Positions 1-12,400 are shown, counted from the first letter of the stretch. The stretch: 64,000 bases of DNA from Triatoma infestans (GCA_011037195.1 JAAEAF010000353.1:1-64000); one strand, 5' to 3'. A program made the numbers and translations. Notes: generated by a model from the sequence alone, not told the origin.

Positions 1-534
1 AAAAAGTAATTGCATTTATGGGACTAACGTTTAATTTTTAATTTAAATAAAATATCATATAGGATTGATAAATGCCAACTGATAATGGGAGCAATGCAAT
101 CTCGTATAACTTATGATTTTGATTGGTGATCAACTGTGCGGGCGCGTTTTCTAGTAAACTGAAACTAATTGAAGAATTATTGTTCAATGTATAGTGGTAG
201 TGTGATGCAAGACGATACATAACGGTAAAGGATGATACAATGGGATGCAATAATGCATGTGATATGTTTCTTGATATAATGTACTAGAAATCCTATTCAC
301 TTTAGTAATAATTGTTAAAAAGTTTAATACAAAATACAGTGAATAATACAAATAGTTTATTCTTTACATTTTTTATATTGAATAATGAACTAGCTAACAT
401 TTAAGGTATTTAGTTGAGCAGTCTTTAAATAAGATTTAATTTTTTTTAATATAATTTTATATGTTTGAATCTTGATTTAATCTATTTAATGCGTTGGTGA
501 TTTATATATACATATTTTTTTTTTTTTTTTACTT
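1..534. other. AT-rich intergenic, no gene seen
   Basis: No coding or repeat homology is recognised. A T-run (about 518-530) ends the stretch. Short reading frames here look random. Confidence 0.5.
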
Positions 535-803
535 TTATTTGTCAGAAAGAAATCGCTCACCTTGGAAAAAACGAAGCGCGTCGAGCAACGTACCGCAAGG
601 TGGTGTCGAACTGTTCCGGAGCGCAAAACAAGAAGTTTTATCATTAAAAAATATTAGAGTGAGGTGAGAACAGTAGAGTGTAATTCGATTAACTATCGAA
701 GTTACTAGAGTTGGAAGCAGTGTCACCCATCTTGTCCAACAAAACTCAGTTTTATCGAATAATCTGTTATGCGGTTACAAGTAACTTTAATTTATAAGGG
801 ATC

Positions 804-1199
804 ATGAGAAACAACTTAGAAAATGTATTACACGAATTTTTCGAAAGTTATCAATATGGCGGCGTATTGACAGCAAAACTGAAATCCATTGCACTAATAA
901 AGGAAGACCACGATGTTTGGATTTTTGATACTCATGCTTGCGATTGTCAAGGTATATACAATGAAAAAGGTGTATCTGTCGCTTCCTCTTTCAGAAATAT
1001 TAATAATTTGGTATCGTTAATTACACTAAATTTTATTAATAATGATGCAAATGATGACCGCCCTTTCGTTGTAGTACCCTTTATTTTTGCACCTTTTCCT
1101 GATATGTGTGAATCAAATAATGACGGTGAAAGTAATATGACAAATCTGCAAGAAGTGACTGCTACTAGTTTTCAGATCATAAACCAATTTTTTGAGTAA
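804..1199 (+). CDS. Small ORF resembling C76-like (tegument-USP-like) cysteine peptidase domain, possibly transposon-derived
   Basis: An intact 131-aa reading frame in richer, coding-like sequence than its flanks. The central part, VWIFDTHACDCQG followed by a Gly/Val stretch and FRNINNLVSLI, resembles the segment 'fDsHsrd..G....g.a.l..f.s...l..yi' found in C76/OTU-like domains of some transposon and large DNA virus proteins. In those proteins the Asp-x-His holds catalytic residues; here D-T-H is kept. The N-terminal part that would supply the catalytic Cys is not recognised, so the ORF is probably a partial domain, or an exon whose 5' part lies elsewhere. It begins at the first ATG after a GC-richer leader (about 535-800) and ends in TAA. 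A second, Lys/Arg-rich 60-aa frame follows at 1235-1417 with no recognisable domain. This could be a domesticated gene or a transposon relic; the family assignment is from memory of motifs only. Confidence 0.35.
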   Translation: MRNNLENVLHEFFESYQYGGVLTAKLKSIALIKEDHDVWIFDTHACDCQGIYNEKGVSVASSFRNINNLVSLITLNFINNDANDDRPFVVVPFIFAPFPDMCESNNDGESNMTNLQEVTATSFQIINQFFE

Positions 1200-1419
1200 T
1201 ATAAGGATATACATGTTAAAGCACGGAAATTGAATTGTTGAAAACATTAGAAATTAAGAAATGGAATCGATTAAGAAGAACAAGGATTTCTGCAAAGTTG
1301 ATATTAGAACAAGAAGGAGGCAGACAGGACGATTTTCAAGTTAGGGACGGAAACTCCATTAAGTCCATGAAGAAAATTTTAAACAAAAAAGTAAAAATTG
1401 TATTAAAAAAAAATTGAAA

Positions 1420-2590
1420 GGGGTAATTTCTATGTAACATGCAAAATATACAGGTGTATGTAAGTTTATATAAATATATGCATCTGCAAACATATTAGCA
1501 TGTAATTCCAAACTTTATTAACAAACATTCCATATCCGATTCTAGCCCCGTTCCTTTCCTGGCAGGTTTTACTCCTCCCTCCGCGGGCCTGCTGGATAGC
1601 AACCAAACATTACTAAATATATTGCAAAACGTATTATTTATTTATATCTATAAATTTGTAAAGTTCATTAATAAACTGTTTATTATCACTTTTTAAGTGA
1701 TAAACAGAAAAATCATTTATTCCAACCTTTGTAGTTAAATAGTAAAAATTAATTACAATTTTCCAATATATTCTGTATAGTCAACATTCTGTTTAGTTGC
1801 TAACTGAAGGGAGTATTTCATTTTTTCCATTTCTACTCATTTATGAATTCTAATATCCTATAAATGTAATGATCTATTCGGTTAATATTAAAACAGATAG
1901 TTCAGTATAAATAATGTTACACATATTTATGGTTACACACAACATAAGAATATTTTAATTAAAGATTTTTCCATGGAGTTCATATGCACAAACAGACCAG
2001 CCGCCATTGCTTGTTACAGAAACAATAAATTAATAGTCAACTTAGGTTTAGTAGATAATAGGTATTGCTCATTTCAAGAATTGCATAAAAATGTTTAAAA
2101 AGTTCACTAAAAAAACAAACTTCATGTGTAGAATGAAAGTTTAAAATGTTATAATTCAGTTTACCTAGATCGCAGTTAAGTGGTCGGGAAATATGAACAA
2201 AATTTATGGTTAAATAATAAATATAATGTAGTTATATAGTTGAAAAAATTATTTATGTAGTGTTGCATAATCTAAACTTGAATTGATTATACATTATATA
2301 TGGAAATTCACATACTTAGGTGATTAAAAACAGACACATAACCTAGAATCTATTTTATTTGTAAAGCTACAACTTATGAAACTGTATTTTTTCTGCTGTT
2401 AAATTGTACATTCCGTTTTAGCAAATACTGTAAGGGTTTTTGACTCCAAAAATATATACTTGGACAAGATGGTACTGCTACAAATGAAATTACTGTTTTG
2501 TTATGTTGGCACACTTGTTGCAAAGTAAGTACTAAATGTGAATTTGATCAAATTGTTTTATATCGCTGTTTAAAGTAAGCGTGATGTGTG
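1420..2590. other. AT-rich intergenic, no gene seen
   Basis: No domain or repeat family is recognised, apart from a short GC-rich patch near 1545-1600. Confidence 0.45.
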
Positions 2591-2630
2591 TTATTAACTT
2601 GCATACCGTTCTGTCGTAAAATTCTTCGTT

Positions 2631-2939
2631 TTGGATGGTTTATGGCCAACAGAAATTCATCCAAACTTGAAGTGTATAAGGAGTCTGCACTGTTTATCAA
2701 CAGTAAAAACGTGGGCATCCGAGTTTAAACGTGGTCGTACATCGATTGAAGATGGTCCACTTGAAGGACTGCCAAAAACTGCAACAACCGAAGAAAATAT
2801 CGAAAAGATACACAATATGGTTCTAGATGATCGAAGATTAAAGATGTGTGAGATAGCTAAGGCTGTAGGCATCTCAGAAGAAAGGGTACGGTACATTTTA
2901 TACGAGGAACTCAGTATGAGAAAACTTTATGCAAGATGA
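2631..2939 (+). pseudogene. Mariner transposase N-terminal fragment (HTH domains)
   Basis: A 102-aa open piece of a normally about 345-aa transposase. It holds the bipartite DNA-binding region: an HTH_48-like first half and a second HTH containing EIAKAVGISEERVRYIL. The true start lies upstream in another frame (about 2595), so the ATG at 2631 is only the first in this frame. The frame is lost after residue 102, where foreign sequence begins. Confidence 0.75.
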
Positions 2940-3139
2940 CAGCGCTCGCTCCGGCGAAAAGACAAATTGCCGCCTCTTAAGAATGTATATTATGTATTTT
3001 ATGCATGTTCAAACACAAGCTGATGCAGCGCTCTGCTCGCGTGCTAATGCTATTCTGTTCAGAGAAGCATATACAAGTTCAAGCACTAGTCCTTTACAAA
3101 TTCTGCGTTAATTTTTCAATAATAGTAAATATTTCTTCA

Positions 3140-3270
3140 TAGGCCTTACAGCTGACTGGTGATGGAAAGTGTTTTCTGTAACGAGAGAGCACAGTCCGGA
3201 GGCCGGCACTGCACTGAAAATGCTCTGGGCGCCAATGACCATAAATGCCTTAAATTAAAAAAAAAATAGT
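3140..3270 (+). mobile_element. SINE (tRNA-headed family), 5'-truncated, inside mariner
   Basis: Shares the body of the SINE family described at 7631-7853: the 'ctggtgatgga' motif, 'gtaacgagagagcacagtccggaggccgg', 'gcgccaatgacca' and an A-rich tail. The tRNA-like head is missing. It lies between the two halves of the mariner at 2595-4170, so it inserted later. Confidence 0.75.
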
Positions 3271-4179
3271 GTAAATATTTTTAGGTTTTAGACAAACAAT
3301 ATAGATACGCTACGCAATGTAAATTTTTAGCGAACGAAAAAATCGATATGTGAAATTTTTTATTAATTGAGTATTTAACACATCAATATTTTTCTCACAC
3401 AGCCTAAATGGCGCCCCGAACAAATTTCCGGGTTGCCTGTCCCTAGAGCGGGCGCTAAAGATGGATGCCGCATTTGATAAATGCTGATCACAAACAAATG
3501 AGGAATCGAGTTTCTCAGCAATGTTTGTGCCGTTTTAAGAAGAATTCAACCGATTTTCTACGCCTATTTGTTGGATGAAATGTGGGTTCACCATTTTACA
3601 CCTGAGTCAAAACTACAGTCTAAGCAGTGGGTAGAAGCCGGTGGCTCTGCATCGGGCTGGAAAGCTTATGGCTAGTGATTTTTGGGATTCTTTTAATTGA
3701 CTACCTGCCAAAGGATCAAACAATCAATTGGAAATTCTACGCACATCTTCTTGACCGGCTAGGTGAAAAAATTATATAGTAAAGGCCTAGTCTGCAAAAT
3801 TAAAAAATCTTCTTTATACCGGAAAATGCACCCACTCCACAAAGGCGCTTTGGCAATGGGAAAATTGAGGGATTTTAAGTATGAATTGTTGGAATATCAT
3901 CCTCCCTATTCGCAGATTTGGCTCCCTCTGACTTTCATTATTCCCAACCTTAAGAAATTTGTGGCTGGAAAACGTTTTCGGTGAAATGAAGAGGTAATAC
4001 CAGCGGTTTCAATAGGCATTGAAGGGTGATACCACTTTCAATGGACAGTCTGAAGACCTTCCAGAATCGCGGATAGGGGACGGAATCCACTTATAGGAGA
4101 AACGTTGGACCAACTGTAATGAACTATACAGAGAGCACATTAAGAAATAAATGCATATTTAAAATAAAAAATGCTTGTT

Positions 4180-4920
4180 ACGTCCGGAACTTTTCATTTT
4201 GCGCACGTATAAAAGCAATTTTTAAATGTACATTATTACCATATTAATCATAGATGAGAATACTGAATACAAACTTTTGATTCAAGTTTACACTTTTTGT
4301 TATAGATCTTTCACAAAAATGTCATATTTTTTAATTAATAAAAACTTGTAGTTAACCACTTAAGAATATTTGGACTGTGTTAATCTCAGTCTGTCTTCCT
4401 TCATTATAAACATTCCTAATTACCTTGAAAAATCATTTCATCTCTGCATTAGCTGTAGCATGAATATTAAAAATCTCGAATTTGTCAAGAGTTTTAAGCC
4501 CTTTATAACACTTCAAAATCTTAAAAACAGGAAGATAACCATTACTCTGCAATCACTTTCAAACCTGAAATAATAAAGGATGCAACGATTTATATAATTT
4601 GAGGATCACTTGAAACAATGGTAGGTTGGTATAAAATAAAATTCAAAATTGCTAAGGATAACATAATTTTGTGATGATCAGTTTAGAAGCCTCTTTATTT
4701 AAAAACTGTTACTCAATGAGTTAAAAATAGCTACTTAATAGTAACTCAATGAAATAAAATTTGACAAATTACAAACATTATTATATTAATATAATTGAAA
4801 ATTAACATTCAGATGATAAATCATTTGTCATTCACTCAATAATAATATCACAATAAATTTGTCTATATTTCCTTATTACTTATAAAACCACATTTTATTA
4901 ATAAAATTAACTAATTTGAG
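4180..4920. other. Intergenic, no gene seen
   Basis: AT-rich sequence between the mariner relic and the USE1 3' end. No homology is recognised; the 67-aa frame at 4370-4573 has no domain features. Confidence 0.4.
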
Positions 4921-4921
4921 G

Positions 4922-4927
4922 TTTATT
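4922..4927 (-). promoter_or_regulatory. Putative poly(A) signal of USE1
   Basis: TTTATT on the plus strand reads AATAAA on the minus strand, about 40 nt beyond the USE1 stop codon. Confidence 0.5.
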
Positions 4928-4966
4928 AATCACCTGGTTTATATTCTGTTCATCTCTTTGCTGAGA

Positions 4967-5728
4967 TTAGGATGTACGTTTCTTCATTACTTTCATTAAA
5001 AGTACCATGTTTATGAAAATCACAATAACTACAATAAGAAGCACCCAAGTCCAACACTGCCATGTTTTTTTATTATTTTCTTGTAATTTTTCAGAATGAA
5101 CCTTTAGCTGGTCAATATTTTTATCAGCTAGAGAAGATGACTTTTCCACAACTTGAGAATCATTTCTTATAATATTACCAGCCAGAAGTGACTGTTCCTT
5201 AATATTCCTTGCCAATACAAGCATTTCATCAGCAATTTTCTCTTGCATAGTGTGATGATACTTCAGAAGAGCATCCAGATCATTAGTTCCTTCGCTTTCG
5301 GCTTTATCATTATCTCCAAATGTCTTTCTACGTTTTAAGTTGCCTGATTTTTTAGTTAATAATTCTTCCCTCAACTGAGCTCCTACTGACTCATTTGTGA
5401 AATGATGTAATTCTTTAGAATCTTCATTATTATTACCTTTAGGAGCAAGCTGCAAAGCAACAATTTTATCCAGAGGAGTTTCTTCGTGATGGACATGTAA
5501 AACACCCTTAAGGAAAGCTATACGTTGAGAATAAGTATTCACTGTTTCACAACTTGGTTTATTGGGATTTTCTTTTAAATTATTAAGAAGTTCATCGAGA
5601 TATTCGATATACTTTTTTAGTCTCCATTCATCTTCTTCACTGAGGGACCTTGCCATATTTTCACATTTTCCTAATAATCTCTTCAAATTAATTTCTTCCG
5701 CAGATGCCATGACTATGTTAATTTCCAA
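4967..5728 (-). CDS. USE1: Vesicle transport protein USE1 (ER SNARE)
   Basis: Intact single-exon gene of 253 aa. USE1 is a SNARE anchored in the ER membrane. It works with syntaxin 18, BNIP1/Sec20 and Sec22b in Golgi-to-ER retrograde vesicle fusion. The sequence shows the family layout: a helical N-terminal region (residues about 10-75, including LKRLLGKCENMAR and a YIEYLDELLNNLK helix), a polar linker with a basic KRRKTFG patch (about 130-140), a SNARE heptad region (about 155-217), and one C-terminal membrane span (about 227-246) followed by a short basic tail KVMKKRTS. The zero-layer position appears to be Asp190 in IIRNDSQVV, as in other USE1 proteins, which carry Asp where most SNAREs have Gln or Arg. 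The ATG at 5728 is the first; the second Met (MASAEEINL, codon at 5710) is an equally likely start. No introns, which is unusual beside its intron-rich neighbours. Confidence 0.9.
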   Translation of the reverse strand: MEINIVMASAEEINLKRLLGKCENMARSLSEEDEWRLKKYIEYLDELLNNLKENPNKPSCETVNTYSQRIAFLKGVLHVHHEETPLDKIVALQLAPKGNNNEDSKELHHFTNESVGAQLREELLTKKSGNLKRRKTFGDNDKAESEGTNDLDALLKYHHTMQEKIADEMLVLARNIKEQSLLAGNIIRNDSQVVEKSSSLADKNIDQLKVHSEKLQENNKKTWQCWTWVLLIVVIVIFINMVLLMKVMKKRTS

Positions 5729-6445
5729 TTTGATATTGATCTTAAAAAAAAAAAATGAATATTATGCCAACTCTCAAAATTGTTTTTCATCACGATTTAA
5801 GCATTAAAAATCAATGATCAATCTAATGTGTTTAACAATTGATATTCCAAACATACCTGTTATTTACAAAAACAGAATTCACAGTGCAGGTAGATTTGAG
5901 AAAACTATATAATTTTTAACAAATAACAAGCGTACTTTTCTAAGGCTATTTTGTGGATAGTAACCTAATTTGTCAAGAAAACATAATATTTGAGTAAATC
6001 CACTTTTTTAAAAAAGCTGTTGACACTTTACTAAGGTTAACGTCACCATGACCAGCTACGAGAACGTAATGAAGAAATTATTACTTCCACATTTAAACTA
6101 TGTTATCTCAAAATTTTCTTCATGAAACTTATAAAATGCACATAATTATTGTGGTTAAAATGAAAAAAAATAAATAAAAGCTAGATTTTTTTTTTTTAAG
6201 AGATGTTTATCCTGACATCACTGCTGTGTTATAAAATTTAGGTTATGGTTCTAATAGTAGTTTCACGATTGCACAGTCTAGAATAATTAATAACTTGATA
6301 TGTTGTGCTGGAGGTTGAAGTAAGCTATCAACGGTTTTTTCCTTGACTTTCTCCGTTTAAGATGGATTTCAAACAATGTATTCCTTAATAGTGATCATTT
6401 AATAATTCAGCAGGTGCCTAAAAGACCCTCTATGATTCTCGTAAT
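5729..6445. promoter_or_regulatory. Divergent intergenic region, possible shared promoter of USE1 and NRDP1
   Basis: 717 bp separate the start codons of two housekeeping-type genes transcribed away from each other. No TATA box or other core element can be assigned with confidence. Part of the region must be 5' UTR on each side. The shared promoter is inferred from layout only. Confidence 0.45.
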
Positions 6446-9400
6446 ATGGGTTTTGAAATAAATCGCTTTACTGGTGAAGTAGACGATGAACTTTTGTGTC
6501 CTATATGTTCTGGAGTATTAGAAGAACCTTTACAGGTAATTTATGATATTCATATTACTGCTCAAGCCTTTGGTATTTTGAATAATCAGAATAGACGTTT
6601 AGTTTATTTAAAGCATCGTTATTTACTGTGTTGTTAAAAAATAACAACATACAAATAATTATTTCTGCTTGTTCTTACATTTTTTTATAAGAGAAACTAA
6701 CATTAGATATGGAAATAGAACATGATTTTATGTTTTTATAAGATTATATAATAATAATTTTTGTTTTGATAATATATTTTATTTTTTGATAGTAAACTTC
6801 TTTTAATAGTATAACTAATTTACTTTGTGATAGTAAACTTCTTTTTCAGAATTTGATAATTACAACTCGCGTTCTTTTAATGTGGAAGGACAATTAAATG
6901 ACTAATTGTCCTTCATGCAATACCTAGCATTTTAACTTTGGAAATTGTAAATACTAATAATATAGTTGATCGCTTCTGCATATAGATTTTATTATTCATT
7001 AACTGTGATAAATTACCGTTAAATTTTCTTGCTTTCCCAAAAATTACCTTTGTAAAATCCATACATGAATTTGACAAAACTACAGTATTTCCTTTAATTT
7101 TAATGTAAATATACTATTCTGATCTACTTCTTCGGTGATCTTGGGAATACATTCATAACTACAATATAAACTTTCTGATTCCCACTCATCAGACCTACGT
7201 TACATATATAATAAATTGTACGCTGCAAGTTGAGAAAATGGGCTGAAAAATAACATTTTATATTGCTGTCCATGATGACAATTTGAAAATAAAGATGAAC
7301 AGATAAATTATCTTTTAATTTACTGTATTTTCTTTAAAATTATTTGGTATTACATGTTATGTTTATTTGTATTTCTGTAAACGAAAACTACAATTAGGAA
7401 AATATTCCTTGTAATTTATGATTTCTGATTTAGTGGGCCCTATTATTTATAAATGTTGACAGACTTTTATACCCCAAATTAATGGAGCTAATACTTTTTA
7501 ACAATGGCAATTCTGGTATTAGAAACATTTGGTGTAGAGAAATGTGTAACACAAGTCAATCTTCATCATATAGACTATAATAATAGATGAAAAGAGTGTT
7601 TAAACAGTTCCATTGTCATCCAAAGGGAAAGGGTTAGCTCAGCTCAATGGTAGCGTGCTGGACTCTCATTCGGTGATCCCGGATTCGAGTCCAGTTGCTG
7701 CCTTTAGATTTCTTTTCTTCCTAGAAGATTCTACTGTCTTTGGACAGTGTTGCCTGTGACAAGAGAACACTGTCCGGAGGCCGGCAGTTTACTGAGAAGG
7801 CTCCGGACACAATGACCCCAGACGTGGACGCACCTTAAAATTAAAAAAAAAAATTTCACCCATAACCGACAAAATATTTCAGTTATATTAAGGTAGAAAT
7901 TTACCTTTCTTTGATTTGGAGTGAGTTTAAAATGAGTTAATTACCAAATATATGAATTATTTGCTGTTAAAATTTTGTCTGAAAAATAGTTGTTTTATTG
8001 AGCTACTTCCGGAAGGAATTATTAAGAAAGGTAATATCGCAATGGCAATAGAATAGCCTATTAGGGAAGGGATTGGCTCAGTGGCAGCGGCTTGACTAGC
8101 AACGCGGAGATTTTTTCTTCCTAGGAGCCTCTATAGCTTACTGTCGGGTGATTGGCAGTGTTTTATCTAACGAGAGAGCACTGTCCAAAGACCGGGTGTG
8201 TATTGAGAAGTCTCCGGGCGCCAATGACCAAAGATGTTGGCGCGCTTTAAAAAAAAAAGGCGTTAACGATAATTAGTATATCTTATCCATTTTTTTTTTT
8301 TTTGCATTAATTATAATATACAATAGGACCGTTATACAAGTGTTTTACACTTTACCAGTTTTTAGAATTTTATGAAATATCTTCTGCTATTTGCTTCTAA
8401 AATAATTAATTAATTCTAAATTACTAAAATTAATTTTGTTTCTAACAATTATTTTTCTCATTTCTAATAGGCTCCTGCATGTGAGCATGCCTTTTGTAGT
8501 GCTTGTATACATGAATGGATCTCAAGACAGCCTACTTGTCCAGTGGATAGACAGTCTATCACCCAATTGAGACCTGTTCCTCGCATTTTGCGGAACCTAT
8601 TGGCAAGGTTTGAATGTAGTAAAATTATTTATTTTGTATTTATGTATTCATTAGTTTTTACATTGCCATTTGATCAATTTTGGGACAGTAATTTTTTTGT
8701 TTTTTAAATTTTAATGATTACTGATTCATCATTTTAAGTTAAATGGCATCATATTATGTGAGAATTAATTAAAATGATATCTTCCAAGTTTATAAACATT
8801 TTGAATTTTAAGTACACATACTATGGCCTTGGGTGCCCAACCCCTCATCACTCTTAATATTCTCAAGAAAATTCTGTGTGCAAAACCGCTTGAAAATCCG
8901 TCCAGCTGAATTTGCAATTTTAACGTTTGTCACGGGGGCTCGGCGACCAATCCCCGGGTGAAGCCTGCCAAAAAAAATGTAAGAATAAATCCAGAAATGT
9001 AGTATAAACAAGAACTGTAATCATAAATAAAACAGTGCAAGCCGCTTGAAAATCCGTCCAGCCGAATTTGCAATATTAACGCACTTCACCAAAACGTGAC
9101 TGTTAACGTGGCAAAAAATAGCTTACTATTTTGTAGGTTCGTTCTGCGGTTCATCGAGCAATCGCACATTTTAGGGAATACGGTCGGGAGACCCGGAAAT
9201 GGTCGTAGAAGGTCACAATAGACCGATTTTTTCTCCCATTGCTACGCAGCCGCTTTTTTACAGCTTCAGAGCTCAGGAATAACTTATTACAAGTTCGGGG
9301 AGTCACCGTGAGCTCTGAAACTGTTTGAAGACGATTGTGAAAGTAGAGCTGTTCTATTCACGTCAAATCACGATTTGGTCTGTATTCTTCTGACGGTCAA

Positions 9401-12400
9401 ATTCATGTTTGGAAAAGGATGGGTAAGTGCTTCACTTGTGTACTAGTAGCGGAAGTGCTCCTTTTCAGCAACAAGCAGTTGTGGTGTGGATGGGATGTTT
9501 GAAGGCCCGCACTGAGTTATTGTTGAAAATGGCATTTTTAATTTAAATGTCTAGAAGATTGGCATGAGAGATACAATAATTAAAGAAATAAATATACGCC
9601 TTTTTGGGGACGTAGTTTCGTTTAAAAAAATCATTCAATTTTATAAAAAGGTTAGATTAATTTCAAACAGGAAGAATTTATCTTCATCTATTAAGGGTTT
9701 ATATTTTATTTTCCAGACTTAGTATAACTTGTGACAATGCAATGTATGGATGTCAGGCGGTTTTAAAGTTGGACGCTTTAAGTAGCCATCTTTCTGAATG
9801 TGAACATAATCCTAAAAAACCTGTACCTTGTGAACAAGGTTGTGGATTAATTATTCCTATGGATGAATTGAAAGTATGAATATATTATATTTCCTCTATT
9901 AAATTCATATAACTTTTGAATAATAAATAAATGTATAATGTTCAAATGTGTAGGATCATAATTGTGTGAGGGAATTAAGAGCCCTAATTCACAACCAACA
10001 GCAGAAAATTCAAGATTTTCAACAAGAAATTGCTGATCAGAGGTTTCAAATAAATGAACAAAAAAGAGAATTATATATTCTTAAGGTAACATTTTTCTTA
10101 CTTTCTCTTATACTGTAAGAGAGAAAGTTTTATGATCGAACTAAATTTTTTAAATTTAAGTTTTTACAAGAAATACTGTTCTGAAGTCTCCTTGACTGGT
10201 AAAAAATTAGTACGATGGCAATACTCCCTCTGATAGAGTAATGTTTTAAAAAAATAAAAATACACACACACACCCATATATATATATTATATATATATAT
10301 AAATTTTGATAATTTTTGTATATGAGCCATATATACATAGGGGGGATGTGTATGTTTGTATGAACGAGAGATAGAGAGAAAAAGATGCCTCTACAACGAA
10401 AAGTCGTAAGAACTCAAGTTTGATATCTCGTTTAGTGTCCAAGCATCCACACTAAGGTTTCTGTCAAAATCCATCTAACTGAAGTGGAAATAAATTACAA
10501 ATACAACATGGTTGGCAAAACTTCAGAATAACTTTATTTTTCGATGTATCGGACACCTTTGGTAGTATCTGTCAAGGAGAAGTCCGGAAGTTTCCCATAT
10601 CGAAGAGGTTTCCGGACCGGCGAAAAATAAACTTTTCTGAAGTTTAAAAGTTATTGTCTGGGTTCTGCCTAACCATCGCTTTACTTGTATTATAAACTGG
10701 AACTGTTATTAATATTGAAATGTATACTGAATTGTTTTTCATTTTTTCGCAATTTTCTTGAAAATGGTTCCAATGATTTTCTTTAAAGATTGCATATATT
10801 GCACAAAGGATGTCATTTTTATTTATAATATTTTTGAATGAAAATTGATTTTTGGAGTGTTCTATAGAAAAATTTCTTCAAACGTGGTTCTCCAATACAA
10901 AATAGACATATTTTATTACCTCTATAATATTAAGAAATATATTATTACATTCTAATTGTATGTTTGAAGAAAAGTTCTTAAATGGAAGTGCTACTTTAAA
11001 CAAAAGATTTTTTATTTTTCATAATTTTCTCAATAAGGCTCTAATGAACTTCTTTAAACTTGGGATGCTAACTGCATATAAACTTAACACTATTATCTGA
11101 AATAATTTTCTGTAAAAAATTATGTTAGGGTTGTCCCAGGGAACGTACGAAATAGGCTTAACTTCAGCCTGTTGTTGTAAGTTTTGCTAGGCCTAACAGA
11201 GGACACTACCATGCAAGTAGTAACATTCAGTTAGTCCTTGTTCTTCGAAACCAACAATATAATGCCCGTGTTCCAATTTTTTTCACACAGTATTTGTGAA
11301 TGTATTATGTATTTTTCATCTCAATTGTACCCGCTTGAGAAAGAGAAATTATTTTCTGTAAATTATTTCTCATTAAATCCACAGCAATATTTCCTTTTGT
11401 CTATATTACCTATCATTATATAATACTTGATTTTAATTTTATATCTTAAAACGAAACATTCTAGAAAAACAGAATGCGGTAAGTTACTTGTCATTACAAA
11501 ATAAGTTATGTACATAAATTAAGATACTGAATCACATCCCAATCTTGTTCTTTTTATAAGCCAAAACTTTAAAAGATTAATAATAAATTTATTGAAATAA
11601 TGAGAAAAAAAATTCGTTTCTTTTAATTGGGCATGGTCGTCCCTGGAGAGTTCTCTTTGTGTAAACCGATCTAGCACAATTAGGAAAGGACATCATAGAT
11701 TATGAGATAGTCCACAGATTAAAGAGTTATGGACATTTAGATGCAGATATTTATATATACTTTGAATTTACTTTTTACAAATTATATATTATTTCAGAAT
11801 GTAATTTATTACAAATACTTTTTTTTTATTATTATTGAAGGAAGCGAGAAGCGATTGTCCAGTTTGAAAAGCCAACTCACTTGCTTAACAGGCTCATTTG
11901 TAACCTTATGGCAAATAAAGTTTGATTTGTTTTGATTATTGAAGGAAAATTATTTTAATAAGGGCATCTTTTCTGGATTCGACCATTGTTGAACCCAAAT
12001 TTGTGGTTTGTCTCCGTACGGTATTTTAAGTCAGGGATGCGGAAAATGATCGTAGCTCTCAGGCGTAGCTTTTCGTCCTTCGACGCTTCTTTGGCAAAAA
12101 AGACAGCCTATTTATTTTCGCCCAAATCAATTTAAACTTTAACCATTTAAAGACCAATTCAGTTTCTCTCTACTTAACGTTTACCACTTCATTGCCTACA
12201 AGAATGACTTTGCTTCCATCAATTAAATAATAATTTGTACAGGAATCGTCATCTTTGTATGCTGGAATTTTGACGCGATATAGCCATCTTTACAATTTAT
12301 TAGCGCATACATTTGACCTTAATACCTTGCAGCTGGTTTGCGTGTCGCATATAACGTGGTCGTATTAACTTCTCTGCCTACAAATAGTTTAGTCTTATTT

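Larger units (their letters stand above)
2595..4170 (+). mobile_element. Degenerate mariner (Tc1/mariner superfamily) copy, interrupted by a SINE
   Basis: The N-terminal helix-turn-helix half of a mariner transposase is readable at 2631-2939 (VKTWASEFKRGRTSIEDGP, then a second HTH with VGISEERVRYILYEELSMRK). After foreign sequence it resumes near 3480 with the catalytic part: FTPESKLQSKQWVEAG at about 3595-3640, then INWKFYAHLLDRL, then the His/Asn-rich region and EYHPPYSQIWLPLTFIIPNLKKF at about 3890-3960. The last catalytic Asp, expected after 'YSP', is gone, and there are several frameshifts and stops. The 3' part (about 4085-4180) resembles the usual mariner C-terminus and end. The element is clearly dead. 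Confidence 0.8.

Noticed and set aside
7631..7705. A free-standing tRNA gene
   Set aside because: The tRNA-like part is the head of a repeated SINE with a shared body and A-tail; the same arrangement recurs in other copies.
10260..10330. Possible regulatory TA/CA element in the NRDP1 intron
   Set aside because: Simple (AC)n and (AT)n microsatellite with no other support.
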